The notes under the pieces were generated by a model. The model searched no databases, had not been told where the DNA came from, and worked only from the letters and a program-made list of their open reading frames with translations. Of a stretch of DNA of 64,000 nt, positions 1 through 12,949 are shown piece by piece (the first letter of the stretch is position 1; each line of letters opens with the position of its first letter). A program made the position numbers and the translations under genes. Origin of the DNA: Trochalopteron elliotii (lineage: Eukaryota > Chordata > Aves > Passeriformes > Leiothrichidae); NCBI GenBank assembly GCA_024734555.1, contig JANPWX010000153.1, positions 89,501-153,500 on the forward strand, written 5' to 3'.

Positions 1-1160
1 CAAGGTGATCTCCTTATTGCCTGGAGCATGAAAATTGATTATCTTTAATATAATTTTAGTTTGCATTATAACAGGCTTGAAGAGGGAATGTAAAATATCC
101 GGACTTTCTTAAATCCTACCATCTTGGGCTTTGGCAGTGGTTCCACAAGTTTTGTGTTTGCACTATAAAGGAAAGTTTCTCTGTGCTGTTCCAAACTTTG
201 CTGCATTGGAACTTGATTAAGTGTCACATATTCCTGTTTATAAATGAGGTGAAAAAGGTGCTTCTGACCAGTGTTCTCCCTGCCCTCAGAATTATGAAAA
301 TCTTATTCAAATCTCTGACTCCTCTGCTGGCCAAATTTGGATCTTTGTCACTTCAAAGTATCGTTTCAACCACTGAACTTTTGGATTTCCAGTCCTTTAT
401 AATAAGGGACTGTGCCTTGTTAGATGTGTCTAATTTTCTCCCTAGAAGAATTCCAGCATTCAGTGATGACACATCCAGTCTAGTTCACTAATCCTAAAGC
501 TTCTGAGTGAGTTTTCATAGCACTAATCCTGTAAGAAGGTACAAAATTCCTAAAACGTTTTTCAAGTCATGTCCAACATCTTTGTTTTTCATTCCAGGCA
601 TTTTTCTCTCAGTTTTTATTTTACTTAAGCCCACTGCTTATAAGGCATTGCATCTCCTTTCAGTTCTTTATTTGTTGTCAATTGCTCACTTAATGTGGCA
701 TTTTCAGGGAGAGGATGGTATTTCCCCAGGACTGGAACATCTCTCTGCAGTTGTCCTCCAGCACCAGCATGTGAATTTTGCATCCAAGTAAACCAAGGCT
801 TGAACCAACACATGAACTTTGCAGTCAAAGATTGTGATGGGGTGGGATGGAAAAACTGAAAAGGAAGGGTTTTATTAAATGCCTTGAGATGTCAATTCAC
901 AACCATTTCAGCCTGGATTAAATTCCTTGTTAAGGACTAACCTCTGGAAGCATCTCCTTTCTGCAACATCTGCTGTGGAGGAGAGACTTGGGCACTGGAG
1001 CTGGAAGGATCCTCTCGCCGGGCAGAGAGACAAACAGATGGAGCCTGGGGAAGATGCAGGATTGAAAACCACTGTGATTTGGACCTCACTTGTAGATCCT
1101 TAATTCCCCCCCAGAGAAAACTGTCAGATTGGAGCAGAGGCATAAAATATTTCTGTCTTT

Positions 1161-1176
1161 GTGTGTGTGTGTGTGT
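1161..1176. repeat. (GT)8 microsatellite
   Basis: Eight uninterrupted GT units are read directly from the sequence. Confidence 0.9.
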
Positions 1177-1319
1177 CTTACTGAGTCAGAGCCTGGCCTG
1201 GAGCACTTCCTCTGCTCCTCCGGCCTCTCCTCAGCTGCAGAGAGCCCCAGCAATGTCACCTGGTGTGAGTTCACTTCAACCAGTAAATAAAGCTTGCCTT
1301 TCACAGTTAGAGTCACCAG

Positions 1320-1354
1320 GAAAAATAAAATAAAAAAAAAAAAAATAAAAAAAA
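1320..1354. repeat. A-rich low-complexity tract
   Basis: The tract is nearly all A, with single T interruptions. It does not follow a recognisable retrocopy, so I do not call it a retroposon tail. Confidence 0.8.
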
Positions 1355-2780
1355 TAGAAAGGCTGAATGAAACCAGAAACTGTGATTTCCTTTGCCAAGA
1401 CGCTCGTGTTTTCTCAGCAGCAGGGATGTGTCCTGCAAATTTAAATCTGGAAATGTTCCTGTCCGTGCAGAGCTGGGCACATTATGTGCTTTAATTGGCC
1501 CTGAAGGAGAGTGTGTGTGTGAAAACACTCCAAGTCTGGTTTCTTAAAAGGATTTTAATAATACAAGTAATCTTTTATACAAAACTTTTGTTTGCAGTGT
1601 ACTGGGAGCTGGTCTCTGTGTTTTAATGATGTGAAATGCTGGGAAGCCCCTGGGTCACTGGGAATCACTGGGAACTGGAGCTTGATGGGTGTGTGAGGGC
1701 AAGGAGTAAAATTTTGATGGCTTGGGTTGTGATGGGTATGTAAGAAAAGAGGTCCAAGGGTTGTTCTGAAGATGTGTCATTTTCTGGAGCTCACTCTTCA
1801 GTCTGGGTCAGAGCAGTTGGGACATTTCAAACCTCCCTGATTCTTTAAATTCAAGGGAATTCAGGTAAAACTCTGTACATTTTTACTTGCCACCAGCTTT
1901 GAAATATTTTATAACCCTCGCTAATAAATCTTATTTCTCTCCCTCTTCTCCAAAATGTTCTTCCAACTTATTTGATGCCACTTTTGGTGTGGAAGCACAG
2001 AGTCATCTCTATTGAAATAAACAAAGAGTAAAATAGGAGTTGGGATATATTGAGCAGGAATTCAAGTGGTTCCTGTGCTGGGAGAGGAAGGAAATTGGGT
2101 GGTTCGAGGTGTAGAATTACTGGTAAGTTAAGAAAATGTATTTTAGTAGGCAAAGCATTTTCAGTACTTATGAAGAAGCTTGAGATTGGGAGAAATATGA
2201 TTTCCTGTAATCAAGGTGCTGGGAGTTGTTTGCCAGCCACTAATGCCTTTAGGGAAATCTCGTAGCAAAGCGTGTAAATGAAAGGGATATTAGCAGAGAT
2301 TGGCTTCATTTTCTTTAGGGCAAAACTGTAAAAAGTTATGGTGTTTCATATGCCCTACCTCAGGTGCTTTAGTTATCTCCTGGCTGCTCTATTCCAGAAG
2401 TTGTTGGAAAATGTTTTGACAAATATTGGTGAAGCTAAGCTGGTATAAATTTGATCTGTTGTGGTACGGAGAAATTTGTGTGGTAAAAAGGCTTATAAAT
2501 GTTAAATAAGAGGAATTTTGGGTCAGTAAGACCACTGATAAATCTCCTGTTAAATTAAGTGTGCCTGGAGTCCTATATTTAGTGGAGCTATTGCCAAATT
2601 CCAGCAAGGCTCAAGCATTTCCAATAATTATTACAGCAAAATTTACAGCATATATTTTTTTCCTATTGACATGTTAAGCATATTTGCAAGAGAACACATC
2701 CTTCAGGGGACTGGGTGATTGTAGCCTGGCTGGAGAGAGATGTGCCCAACCTCGTAATCATTGTCAGTTATTTGAGAAAT

Positions 2781-3062
2781 TACAGAACCTTTGAGGGGTT
2801 TGGGTGGGAAGGGACCTTAAAAATCACCCAGTGCCACCCCCTGCTATGGGCAAGGATAGCTCCCACTTATCCCAAGGTGCTCCAAGCCCCGTCCAACCTG
2901 GCCTGGAACATTCTAAGGATCCAGGGGCAGCCACAGCTGCTCTGGGCACCCTGTGCCAGGGCCTGCCCACCCTCCCAGGGAACAATTCCATCTCAATATC
3001 CCATCCAGCCCTTCTGCTTAAGGCCTTTCCCCCTTATCCTACCTCTACATGCTCTTGTGCCA
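2781..3062 (-). mobile_element. CR1 LINE 3' fragment
   Basis: Reading the minus strand gives the CR1 3' UTR order: the purine-rich upstream part, the block around CAGAGCAGCTGTGGCTGCC, the GGTTGGAC/GCTTGGAG block, then AAGGTCCCTTCC and the terminus. Several CR1-typical positions are changed, for example in the copy of the CCATGGCAGGGA block, so this is an older copy. It is 5'-truncated, as usual for CR1, and carries no reverse transcriptase coding sequence. Confidence 0.85.
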
Positions 3063-4569
3063 ATATTCCTCGTAATTCCTTTTGTTTTGGATGAGGTTTC
3101 CTCTCTCCATTCCTCCCTGTGCCATGGGCAGGTGAGGTGCCAACTGTGCCACTGCATTTGCAGAACTCACGGCACCGATCCCTCGGCAGGGACAGAAATC
3201 AAATCAGGTTAATTCCTTTTGGTCCCTCTCAGCAGGCCCTGTGTGCATGTGTGTGGGGTTGTGTGGAGTCACATATTGCATTCCTAGAATTGAATCCACT
3301 TGGAGTTGCTCCTAATGTGCCTCTTGCACCGGAGGAAATGGATATTACACTGGCTGGGTTGAAGCGTGCGCTCAAATGCATTGGGAGTTTGATACTATTT
3401 TTCAAGCTGCCAAATAGATAATGTCAGAACATTTCTGAAATGGGATCCTAACATCAAGATATACGGCACCAATCAGCTCACATCAGGCAAAGTACAGCGT
3501 AAAGCCGGGGATGGAGGAAACTACTACAGAATTTCCATTTTCATTCCCTATGTCAACAGCTTTGTAACTTACCTAGTAGATTGTTTTATGTTTTCCAGAC
3601 ATATTCTCAGTAGACCACAAACACTACATTCAGCTCAGCCTTCAGAACCCAAAGAATTAGATATGCTGTAGTTTATGAAATGGATGTTTATGAAAGTATC
3701 CTTTGTTTGAATTGCTCGAAAACCCAACATGAATTCAAACTTTGACAGCGTAAGCAGAAAATAAGAGGGCCATAGTGATCTCCCAAATGTAGCCTTAACT
3801 ATTGAGGTTCTCATATTGAAAATGCAATTTTCTGTCTCGATGTTTATGAATGTCTTCAAATTCCCTTTCATAATAGCCCCTTTTTGACAGGCCTTTTTCA
3901 ACTCTGAAATATGAGAAGAAAGGTTGCAGCAGAGTGTAGAATATACCATTACAGGAGGTGCACCTCTGTCCCTCAAGCCAACCTCGCTCCTCTGCGAGGC
4001 GGGGATGATAAATGCACGTGGAGGAGCTTGCAGAGCCCAAGATCCATGGCAGAGAAGCAGGATTCTTTCACTGAATCCCAGGCAGTTCACGTGCTGAAAT
4101 ATGCTGTGACACTTTAGGGAGCCTGTCTCTGAAAAATGTGTGAATTCTGTGTGATTGTATGAGCTGGGTGTAACTCCAGCCTCGCAGAATCTTCTGAGTG
4201 CTGGCAAAGCTCATCACACACTCGCTAAAGGACAGTCAGAACTCTTAACATGGAATTGCTTTCCACAGGCAGGAATGTGTGGGTTTTTTTGGGAGAGGGC
4301 CTACAATGAAGGAATCCAGTTCCCTCTGGATCACCTGTGTGCAGTTTTCACATTGTCCTGCTGCTTTTGTGAGAATCTGGTAGCAGCTGAAAGAAGAGTC
4401 CCTCAGGAGATTCCATCCTGAGCTGGATGCCCTGCAGCCTGACCAGCAGGTCAGGGCAAGGGATTCTCTCCTCTGCTCTGGTGGGGCCCCACCTGGGGGT
4501 TTGTGTCCATCTTTAGGGTCCTCAGCACAAAAAAGACCTGTTGGAATAAATCTGTTGGAATAAATCCAG
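3063..4569. other. Unique non-coding DNA
   Basis: No gene or clear repeat is seen. A 190-codon open frame on the minus strand (3635-4207) has no recognisable domain, and its predicted protein looks like translated non-coding DNA. Confidence 0.5.
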
Positions 4570-4815
4570 AGGAGGCCATGGAGCTGCTCCAAGGGCTGGA
4601 GCCCCTCTGGAGCCAGGCTGGGAGAGTTGGGAATGTTCACCTGGAGAGGAGAAGCTCCAGGGAGAGCTCAGAGCCCCTTCCAGGGCCTAAAGGGGCTCCA
4701 GGAGAGCTGGAGAGGGACTGGGGACAAGGGCTGGAGGGACAGGAGAAGGGGGAATGACCTTAAGCTGAAGAAGAGTAAATTTAAATTGGACATTATGAAG
4801 AAATCCTGTCTTCGC
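4570..4815 (+). mobile_element. CR1 LINE fragment lacking the 3' terminus
   Basis: The plus strand reads the upstream part of the CR1 3' region: the GGAGAGGAGAAGCTCC block, then GGAGAGCTGGAGAGGGACT, then the AATGACCTTAAGCTGA block. It stops after the ATTATGAAGAAATCC position. The remaining 200 or so bases of the CR1 3' end are missing, which is not the usual LINE truncation and suggests later deletion or rearrangement. Confidence 0.8.
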
Positions 4816-7800
4816 TTCTTGCCTTAGTAACATTTTTACATAAATACAATGTAAACTGTGAGGGGAGTAGAATCCTGCAGTAACTTAAAATGAAAATAAA
4901 TGAAAGTGAAAATGTGGAGGTTTTTTGTTTGTTTTTGTGGGTTTTGTTGTTTTTTTTTTTTCTCTGATTAGTGTCTCTGAGACACGAATTGTCCCATAAT
5001 AGTGGTGGCACATACCCAGGGTTGTTCCTGCCCCTCACGCCGATCTGGGCTTGGGTCTGGGTTCAGCTCCCCCTTCAAACAGCAGCCTGAGCATATAACA
5101 GACAAATAGATAAGTAGAAAAAATGTTTTATAGATGTGAAAATGGGTGAAATCCCCTTTGGCCTGCTCTCAGAGGGTGCTGGTGTCCAGGCTGGGAGCAG
5201 AGGAACACTCTGGTTAACTGGAGCCACGTGCTGGGCCGTTCCCTGGCTGGGCTGTGCTGGACCTGGCTGTGTTCCCACAGCTCTTGGGAGCTGACATCCC
5301 TCCAAAATGCTCCTGAGGCCACAGTCCAGCAAATCCAGGTGGCAGGTGCACAGCTGGGCTGGGATACTCCCCTGTGTCCATCGATGGAGGCAAATCTATT
5401 CCATGCTCAGTTTTCAAAGGCAGTTTAATAATAAACATTAAAATGCCAACTGACCTGCAACGGGAGAGAAAAAAAAAATTGTTTGTGACATTAAGCACCT
5501 TCACATGAAATAATTCAAGTGAACCTGGAGCAGATTTTAAGCATAAGGAGGTCCCTGGGTGGTGAAGGTGGGGATGCACACCTTGGAAAGGTCAGGCAGC
5601 TGCTGAAACCTCTGTGTGCTCCCAGTTCTGACAAAAACGAGGTGCAGGCAAAGGCAGCTCCAGAGCCAGCCTGAGGAAGAAGAGGGGAGCTCTGCCAGCC
5701 AAAAGAGAGGAAACATTTCTACTCCTGAAAGTGCTGAAAGGCACCAGCAGTCAGGAGGAGCAGGTGAACGAATGCTTTGCTCCTGAATTTGCACATCTTG
5801 TTTGAAACTTCCCAAATTTCTCCAGTCTCAGGATGATTCCTGCAGATTTCTGGCATCTCCTGCCTGGTTTAGCTTTTTCTGGCCTTTATGGAAGCACAAG
5901 AGGAAAGCCAGCAGAGTTGAACCCAGTTTAATGGTTGAATGGTTTTTATCCTGCTCTGGAACACGGTGCCGAGATCGTTTTCATTCGTTTATTGTTTCAG
6001 CACTGGGCAAACACAAATGTTTCTCTTGCGTCCGAGGATATTTTTAATGCTGCTTTTTAGATGTTTTTATTTTGCTTGAAACTCCAAATGCATTCTTCCC
6101 AGAATTTCTAAGCTTGTTCTTTTTTTTTTTTTTTTTTTTTAAGGGTATCCTGTCAGTTTTTAAATACAGGCTTTTCATGTTGCCAGTGAATTGCTTTGAT
6201 CTGCAGATGAGAACTGATGAGATGCAGTTTCCTCAGTGCTGAACTTTGCCAAGAGTTCCGAGTGTGCCTGTGATGGATCCGAAAATTGGGGAAAGAAAAT
6301 TCCTGACTGGGCTTTCCGAAGCAAAATCTTTTCCCATTGTCTGAAAACAAAATGCCCAGAATAATTCTAATGTGGTTTGGTGGGATGAAAGTGAATGAAG
6401 GAAAAAGGAACAGTTTGATGAATGTTTTGTTTGTTTTATTTATGGAATAATAGCTGGGAAATAAACTTCTATTCCTCTCTCTCCAAGCTACATCTTCCTG
6501 TATTATCAGGGGAGCTGGCAAGGGAGGATCTGACAGCACAGAGGGATAGCTGGGGGGAAAAAACTGCCCCTGAGGTGGTCTTTAAAATTAATCCTGAGAA
6601 GGAAAATATCCAATGGTGCTGCAGGACTGGAAAGTAGTCCTGGCTGTGTTGGAGGAGGTCTCCAGGCCATCCCCCTTCAGCAGCTCCTGGGCAGACCTGA
6701 GTGCTCAGGGCTTTCCCTCAGTAGGTGAGGAGATCCCCAGGGAGGAGGAAGGCTCAGCCTTCCCGGGGAGCCTGTCCTGTGCCTCCTCTGCCCTCCCAGG
6801 GAAGGCATTTTTCCTACAAATCCAGAGCTTTTGGTGCCTGAACTGAGGAAACACACGCATCCCTTGGGGGGAAATGGGCTGTTTTGGGCAATTCAGGCCA
6901 AATTACACAGCGGGTGGTTGGAAGAGGCAGCCCAAGATTATTCTCACAAACACCACAGTTCCTTCAGATTCGGATGAGCGACTCTTTTTAGCTTAACTGC
7001 TACTTGAATTCTACAGCATATTCCAGGGAATAAGTAAATAAAACACCATTCATGCCATGGGATCAGCATACTAATTTATGGCCAGATCTGAAGCCTTTTC
7101 CCAAGGCAAAATACAATTAAAGCCAGGCAGAACTTGACCCGAGTGAGCACTTCAGCATTTGATCTGTGAATTTGACTTTTCTGCATTTTTATTATTTTTA
7201 TACAGTAGCAAAAGTCTTTCTCCTGGTGGATATTTTACATTGTGCTGGATATTGAATTCCTTGCAGCAAAGGCCTCACCTCTTGAAACCTAATCTTATAT
7301 AGCGTGCTGTCTAAAGAACTTAATTCTTGTTGGGATAACAAGTTTAAAAATATATATTTTTAAAGCATATCCGTGACATTTTGTTAACCTGGTTCTAACA
7401 GTGGTCCAGCAGGAACAGCAGAGGATGAAAAGCGAGGAATGGGCTGAGATCTAATCTGACCCAACTCATTGATTCCCTCCCTGACCTTGGGTAAGCCTTT
7501 TGACCTGCCTGGGCCTCAGTCAACTCAGCTGGAAAATTGGGTAAAGAGTGGAGCCTGTTAGAAAACCATCTTCAATTTGAACAAAGATTTCCCGGAGACC
7601 CAAAAAAAGGGAGTGGAGTCATTCCATACAGACATAATTGATTGTGCACTGCACAAGAATAACATCCTGAGCCATGGGATACCATGGATGACATCTCATT
7701 CGTCCTGCTGTGGCTGGGTGGTCTCTGGGTCCACTTTTCCCGTCTCCAGAGCTGTATTTTCCCTTTCCCAGCGTTACTCTGCCTGTGCCTGCCCTCGGTG

Positions 7801-7984
7801 GGAATGTGGCTAAAATATTGCATGAGCCTAAGGAGGTGGTGAGGAGGAATTATTATTCCTATTTGGATTGGAGTTATTGGATTGGGACAAATTATTGTCC
7901 CCTGGATTTAGCGTGACCTGGACTGGCATCACCTACCACTGTGTCACTAACACATGGAAATGAAATCAGGGATTTACTCAGAAT
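4816..7984. other. Unique non-coding DNA with T-rich tracts
   Basis: No supportable gene is seen. The stretch holds a T/G-rich tract at about 4920-4971 and a 21-T run at 6120-6140. Open frames are short and have no exon-like boundaries. Confidence 0.55.
6120..6140. repeat. Poly-T run (21 T)
   Basis: This is an uninterrupted T run. No retrocopy body is recognised on either side. Confidence 0.9.
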
Positions 7985-8180
7985 TCATAGAACCATGGAA
8001 TGGTTTGGGTTGGGAGGGACCTCAAAGATCATCCATTCCCACCCCTGCCATGGCAGGGACACCTCCCACTGTCCCAGGCTGCTCCAAGCCCCAATGTCCA
8101 ACCTGGCCTTGGGCACTGCCAGGGATCCAGGGGCAGCCACAGTTTCTCTGGACACCTTGTGCCAGGGCCTGCCCACCCTC
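7985..8180 (-). mobile_element. CR1 LINE 3' fragment
   Basis: The antisense copy begins with the CATAGAACCATGGAATGG terminus and runs through the CCATGGCAGGGACACC block to the GGGCAGGCCCTGGCACA block. It is well preserved, with few changes from the other copies here, so probably one of the younger fragments in the window. It is 5'-truncated. Confidence 0.92.
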
Positions 8181-10722
8181 TGCAGTTCTCCTGAGGTTTT
8201 CCAGAGTGTCCTGGCTCTCCCAAGCCATGTTTCCTGCCACCAGCCTGCCATTACCAAGAGGAAGGTCCAGCTGTGACGCCAACACGAAACCTTGTGCATG
8301 ACCTCAAGCGGGACCCGTTTCCATTCAGGATCGATGGGCTTTGCCCACATTCCCCCATCCCCAGTGGAGCTGCTCATCCCAGCCTGTGCTGGGACCCCCC
8401 TGGAGGGCTGGGAACCCCCCAGGAGGGCTGGGATCCAGGAGAGGCAAGCCAAGGGCACTCCATGGCATGCGGCTCCCGGCACGCGGGGCTGGCGGCGGCT
8501 CCCGGCTCTCCCGGCTCTGGCACTGTTTGTCCTGGGCCAAGGCCAGCTCCTCCCGCCTGTGCCAGCGTGTTTCAGCCGTCCTGGGCTCACTAATCTCTTC
8601 TCCATGACCCACGCTGGAAAAATGACCGTTTCCTTCCCCCAGTTCCCACATCTGCCGTTTGTTTTGCTGCCTTTGCTGGGATTTGGGAAGGAGTTCAGGA
8701 ATGCGGAGAGCTCTTCAAACCCAGCCTGACCTCAGAGCCTTGAGTGGCATTTCTCTGGCAAGGCCTGGAGGTAAATAGTGAAGGGGAAAGGGGCACGTTT
8801 CTTCACTTCACGTGTGTATTTCTATTTATTTCCCTTTTTATTTTTTTAAAGAAAAAGAATGATTTTGCTCTAAAGTGTTACCGAGAGTAGAAGGGAGCTG
8901 GTATTTCCAATGGAAACCGGTAAATCCTGCCCTGGCTGTTAATTGGCTGTCGTTATCCTTCCATGAAATAGTTTAAACTTTAACATTAATATTAGGTGCA
9001 AACACCTCAAAAAAAAGTCACTCCTACTAGTCCAAATGAAATTACTATGTGAGAATGACATTTATGTTGGAATAAAATCATCACTGTGCCTCATATAACA
9101 TAATATATCTATATATTTTGCATCACAAAAAAAAATCTAATAAAAAATACCAGGCTCTGCTCTCGTTAAGAGTGCAGGCACAGAGAAATAGTTTTTTTTT
9201 CTTGAAAATATTCAATATTTTTAATGGACTGCTCTGAAAACATGTATTTCAATTGGAAGGCATATTTAGTGAGGAAATTTGGAGAGCAGTGAGCCCAAAC
9301 ACAGCATAGAAGCAAAATGCAGTGAGAATTTTCAGAAAAAAGCACAAAATATTACAGTTTGAGAGAGGCTAGAGGATGTGCAATGACCAAGAATTCTCCC
9401 TTTTTTCCTCCCCTCCTTTTATTTTCCAAAGAGAAAAGGACTTGATCAAGCTCCTTAAATGCATTTCCCTGTGATCACTTTTAATTGGAAATAAGTGATT
9501 GCAAAATATTTTAGGCCTACATAGATATATCTGCACCCCTGAAATAAAGAACAATAAAAACAATCACATCTTGGGAGAGAGAAACTTGTTAAGGAAGATC
9601 AAAGGGAGACTTAACCAACAGAATTACTGTCCACAAAAATGCTTCCCTGCCTCTTTTGTAGCAATTCCATGGAAATTTGGTGTTAAAATAGAAACTGGAG
9701 TTAAAACTGGGATCTAGGTCTGCTGCTCTGTATTCCTCTGGGCTTACGAGGCTAAGCAGAAGCAGAGGAATTACCCACAAATATTTGGTGGGTTTTATAT
9801 CAAGAGCCTAAAATAGCTGGGTGCTTATGGAATTAAAGGGAAGGGAATTTGAAAAGAGCTGATTTAAGTCGCTGGGATGCCACTTTTTAGATTAATGGCC
9901 GAGGCTGAGGAGCTGCATTTCTGTCCTTTGGATCCTGCTGGGAATGGGAAGGTGATGGAGGAGGAAGTGTCCAGGTTTGTGTGGTGACAAGCAACACCTC
10001 CTGCCCTGTCCTCCCCTCTCCTCTGAGGTGCCACATGTGTCATCAGGAGCCCTCAGACAATTCTGAAAGCTCTCAGTTATTCATATTTAATCTGCAGGTA
10101 TCGCTCCCGTGTTCCTTTTTGTGCTTTTGCTTCTGGCCAGATTTCCTCCCACCATCGAGCACCTTTGTTCAAGATTATTTCCCCCCAGGCAGATCAGGCT
10201 GCATTGTTTTCGAGTTCAGTGTCATTTGTCACCACTCAGGGAGTGACTCTGCTTTGATGGCTGTGGGGACAATCCACTCTGGCTCTTGTAGGAGCAAAGT
10301 CAGAGGGGAAAAGTGCCATGAGCTCATCCAGCTCTGGCGGTGGAGCTGTGGGGGGATCTTTGGGCAGCTCTTTGGATCTGAGCCCCCTGTTTGCTCCACA
10401 GGCAGATAAGAGTCTCTTTCATGTGCAGGAGCCATCAGGAAGGGAAAATCCAACGCTCTGGTGGAATGACTCCACCATTGTGCCTGGGAGACCCTGCACA
10501 GCATCAGCTGATAGTGCCTGTCTGTGCTTCAAAGAGCTGTGCTGGTGACAACAGGCCCATGGTCTTGTCTGGAGCCCTCTGTCCATCCCCAGCCCAGCAC
10601 CACATGGGCTCAAAGGGTTTGAAATGCAGGAATTTTTGGTGTAATGCTCAAATATGGAGCTGTTTTGTGCAGAGTCAAATGCAGAAGTATAGCTAGGAAG
10701 TGATCGGAAGTCCTTATTTTGG
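8181..10722. other. Unique non-coding DNA with a small GC-rich patch
   Basis: From about 8330 to 8560 the sequence is clearly GC-richer than its surroundings. It holds a two-copy GGAGGGCTGGGA duplication (about 8399-8435) and a cluster of CpGs (about 8460-8520). The patch is open in several frames, but no conserved domain is visible and I do not call a gene. The remainder to 10722 is AT-rich with no feature I can support. Confidence 0.45.
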
Positions 10723-10841
10723 GTAGAAAATAAATGCAAATAGTCAAACTATTTGGGGATAGTTAATCTAGGGGGACAGTTAAACTAGGGGGATAAATCT
10801 TTTCCTTCTGAAGTTAGTGCAAAGGTCCCTTTGATTTTTAT
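10723..10841 (-). repeat. CR1-associated 3' flank shared with 32537-32620
   Basis: Read on the minus strand, this sequence directly follows the CR1 3' terminus. It matches the sequence following a second CR1 copy at 32537-32620, including the motifs AATCAAAGGGACC and TTATCCCCCTAGTTTAA and a shared TTTATTTTCTA end. This copy has about 25-30 extra bases in the middle with a repeated CCCCTAG motif. The match crosses the CR1 end without a break. Confidence 0.8.
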
Positions 10842-11250
10842 AGAATCATGGAATGGTCAGAGTTGGAAAGGAACTTAAAGCTGATTTAGTTCTACCCCTT
10901 GCAATGGGCAGGGATACCCTCCACTATCCCAGGCTGCTCCAAGCCCCAATGTCCAGCCTGACCTTGGGCACTGCCAGGGATCCAGGGGCAGCCACAGCTG
11001 CTCTGGGAATTCCAGCCCAGCCCCTCCTCACCCTCCCAGCCAGGAATTCCTTCCCAAATCTCATCTAAATCCACCCATTGTCAGTTTAAATCCATCCCCT
11101 GTGTCCTGTCCCTCCATCCTTTATCCCCAGTTCCTCTCCAGCCCTTTGGGATCTTCTTTAGGCTCTGGCAGTGACTCTAAGGTCTCCCTGGAGCCTTCTC
11201 TGCTCCAGGTGAACCCTCCCAGCTCTCCCAGCCTGGCTCCACAGGACAGG
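10842..11250 (-). mobile_element. CR1 LINE 3' fragment, about 400 bp
   Basis: One of the longest CR1 pieces in the window. On the minus strand it runs from the GGCTGGGAGAGCTGGG block through the GGTGAGGAGGGGCTGG block to the CCATTCCATGATTCTATA terminus. Its body shares an unusual variant, CCCATTGCAAGGGGTAGAAC, with the copy at 32399-32536. The two therefore belong to one lineage. Confidence 0.92.
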
Positions 11251-12949
11251 TGAAGAGAAAATCTGGGTTATTTGTGTTTGCAATTGATGTAGTTTGTGGT
11301 GACAAAGTTTCTGGATGGAAGCAAGTTGTACTTTCCAATTTTCTTCAACTTCTTGCTGTCCCAGGATTTGACTGTGAGTACCTGTTGGTCTGTGATGGTT
11401 TTTTGCCCCAGCTGGGACACTTTTCTGGGTGTGTCAAAGCATTATAACTACAGTAGGGTCCTGCTGATGCTTGATTAGACTAAAACCAGTGGGTTTTGTA
11501 GGTGCTTTTTGTTGTTTCTTTTTGAGATGTGGGTGAGTTTGTTCCTTTAAAATGTGGCAGGAGATTCATTTATCAGCTGGAGCAAAGAGGATAGAGAGAG
11601 AGAGCAGGTAGCTCTGTTAGCATAACTACAACCAGAAAAAAAGACAAAAATGGAGAAAAAATACATTTAAATACTTTAATCTCATCAGACTGACTGTCTT
11701 CCAGCTTACGAACTAATTGAGGGGAGAATGGAAGCATAAAAGCACTTCTTGTTAGAGTTAGAGAAGTAATTAATGGATCAGATGTTGTTTCTTCAGCAAT
11801 TACATGATATTCCCCTGTTAATCAGTTGAAATTTTTGGTGTCAGTATCAACATCCAGCATCTCTCTGCTTTCCACAGTGGATGAATGAGGTTCTTTTCCT
11901 TCTCCAGGGGACCTGTGGCTGGTTTTGGCTGAGGCTTTCCAGGAGTGTTTGTCATGTCATGGATGTCGAGGAACTCTGCAGGCTGGAGACTTTTCCATAA
12001 TTAAACTCGGTGCAAAATAAAGGGAGATCTTCATCACACTCTTTGTATTCCTATAAAATCTGTTGCCATGGGAGCTGGCATTGAATAGCAAGGTAGTGGA
12101 AATCCAGAGTGTTACATTACGTTTGCCCTGTAGCCACAGGAGGGTCCCTTAAAATAAAGTCGCCTTTTATCTTTGCTTTCTGAATAAACATAAAACTAGA
12201 TTTTTAGTGCAAAATCCTGATTTCAAGGTTATTGATGCCAGACTCAATTAATACAGTCTGTGCCATAGCATACAAAATCCCCAGCAAAGCCAGGGATACT
12301 CCTGTCTTTTGAAAGCTTGACATTTGTTTTTCATAATGAACTTAAAGGTCACCAGCTACAGATGAATCAGGATATCTGCTCGAGTTTACATTTACATGCA
12401 TTTTATTTTATTCCCATGTGCACTTTTTATGAGATCCATCACTGGAATAAAACTGTAGCGCTCTCTTATTATCCAGGTTTGATGGTCTAGAAGAGTTATC
12501 AACCTGCTGCCTTTAGGAACCACCACAATTCCTGCTGGGATGGGCGAAGGGATGGCTGCCTTCTTTCCTGAGCATCACCACTGATTCCTCCTCTAAATAT
12601 GACATTAAAAAGTGTCTCTCTGCTCCCAGTCCATAACTCCTCGTGTCCTGATGCCCTGCTCAATCCCTGGAATGATGGCAGCCCCGTCCCAGTTAGTGAA
12701 AAATGCTTTGTGTGTGTTGATGCCTCTTTAATTCCCATTTTATTTCTACAGGAGGAGCTGTAATTAATCAAAACCCAACTTCCAGGGATTCAAAATGCCT
12801 CATCCAGCCCTAGAATGGATGTGTCCCATCTCTTCTGCATATGAATTTTTGTTTTTGCTCAGCCTAGCAAGTGACCTGTATTGCTGCACAGATTTTTTTT
12901 TTTTTTTTTGAAACCAAATAACATTTTATACTTTTACCAAAATACCTGT
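11251..12949. other. Unique non-coding DNA
   Basis: Neither a gene nor a clear mobile element is seen. It ends with a T-rich run near 12893-12910. Confidence 0.5.

Larger units (their letters stand above)
1..2780. other. Unique AT-rich non-coding DNA
   Basis: No convincing gene, RNA or recent mobile element is seen. The longest open frames are about 100 codons, of low complexity, without a recognisable domain or splice context. It contains a short GT microsatellite (1161-1176) and an A-rich tract (1320-1354). Confidence 0.6.

Noticed and set aside
3635..4207. 190-codon minus-strand frame
   Set aside because: No domain, no splice or promoter context, and composition like non-coding DNA.
8022..8285. 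Open frames rich in WDSGRCP and GAWSSLGQ peptides, seen at many CR1 sites
   Set aside because: These are translations of the CR1 3' UTR, which is non-coding; the same peptides recur on both strands wherever CR1 ends occur.
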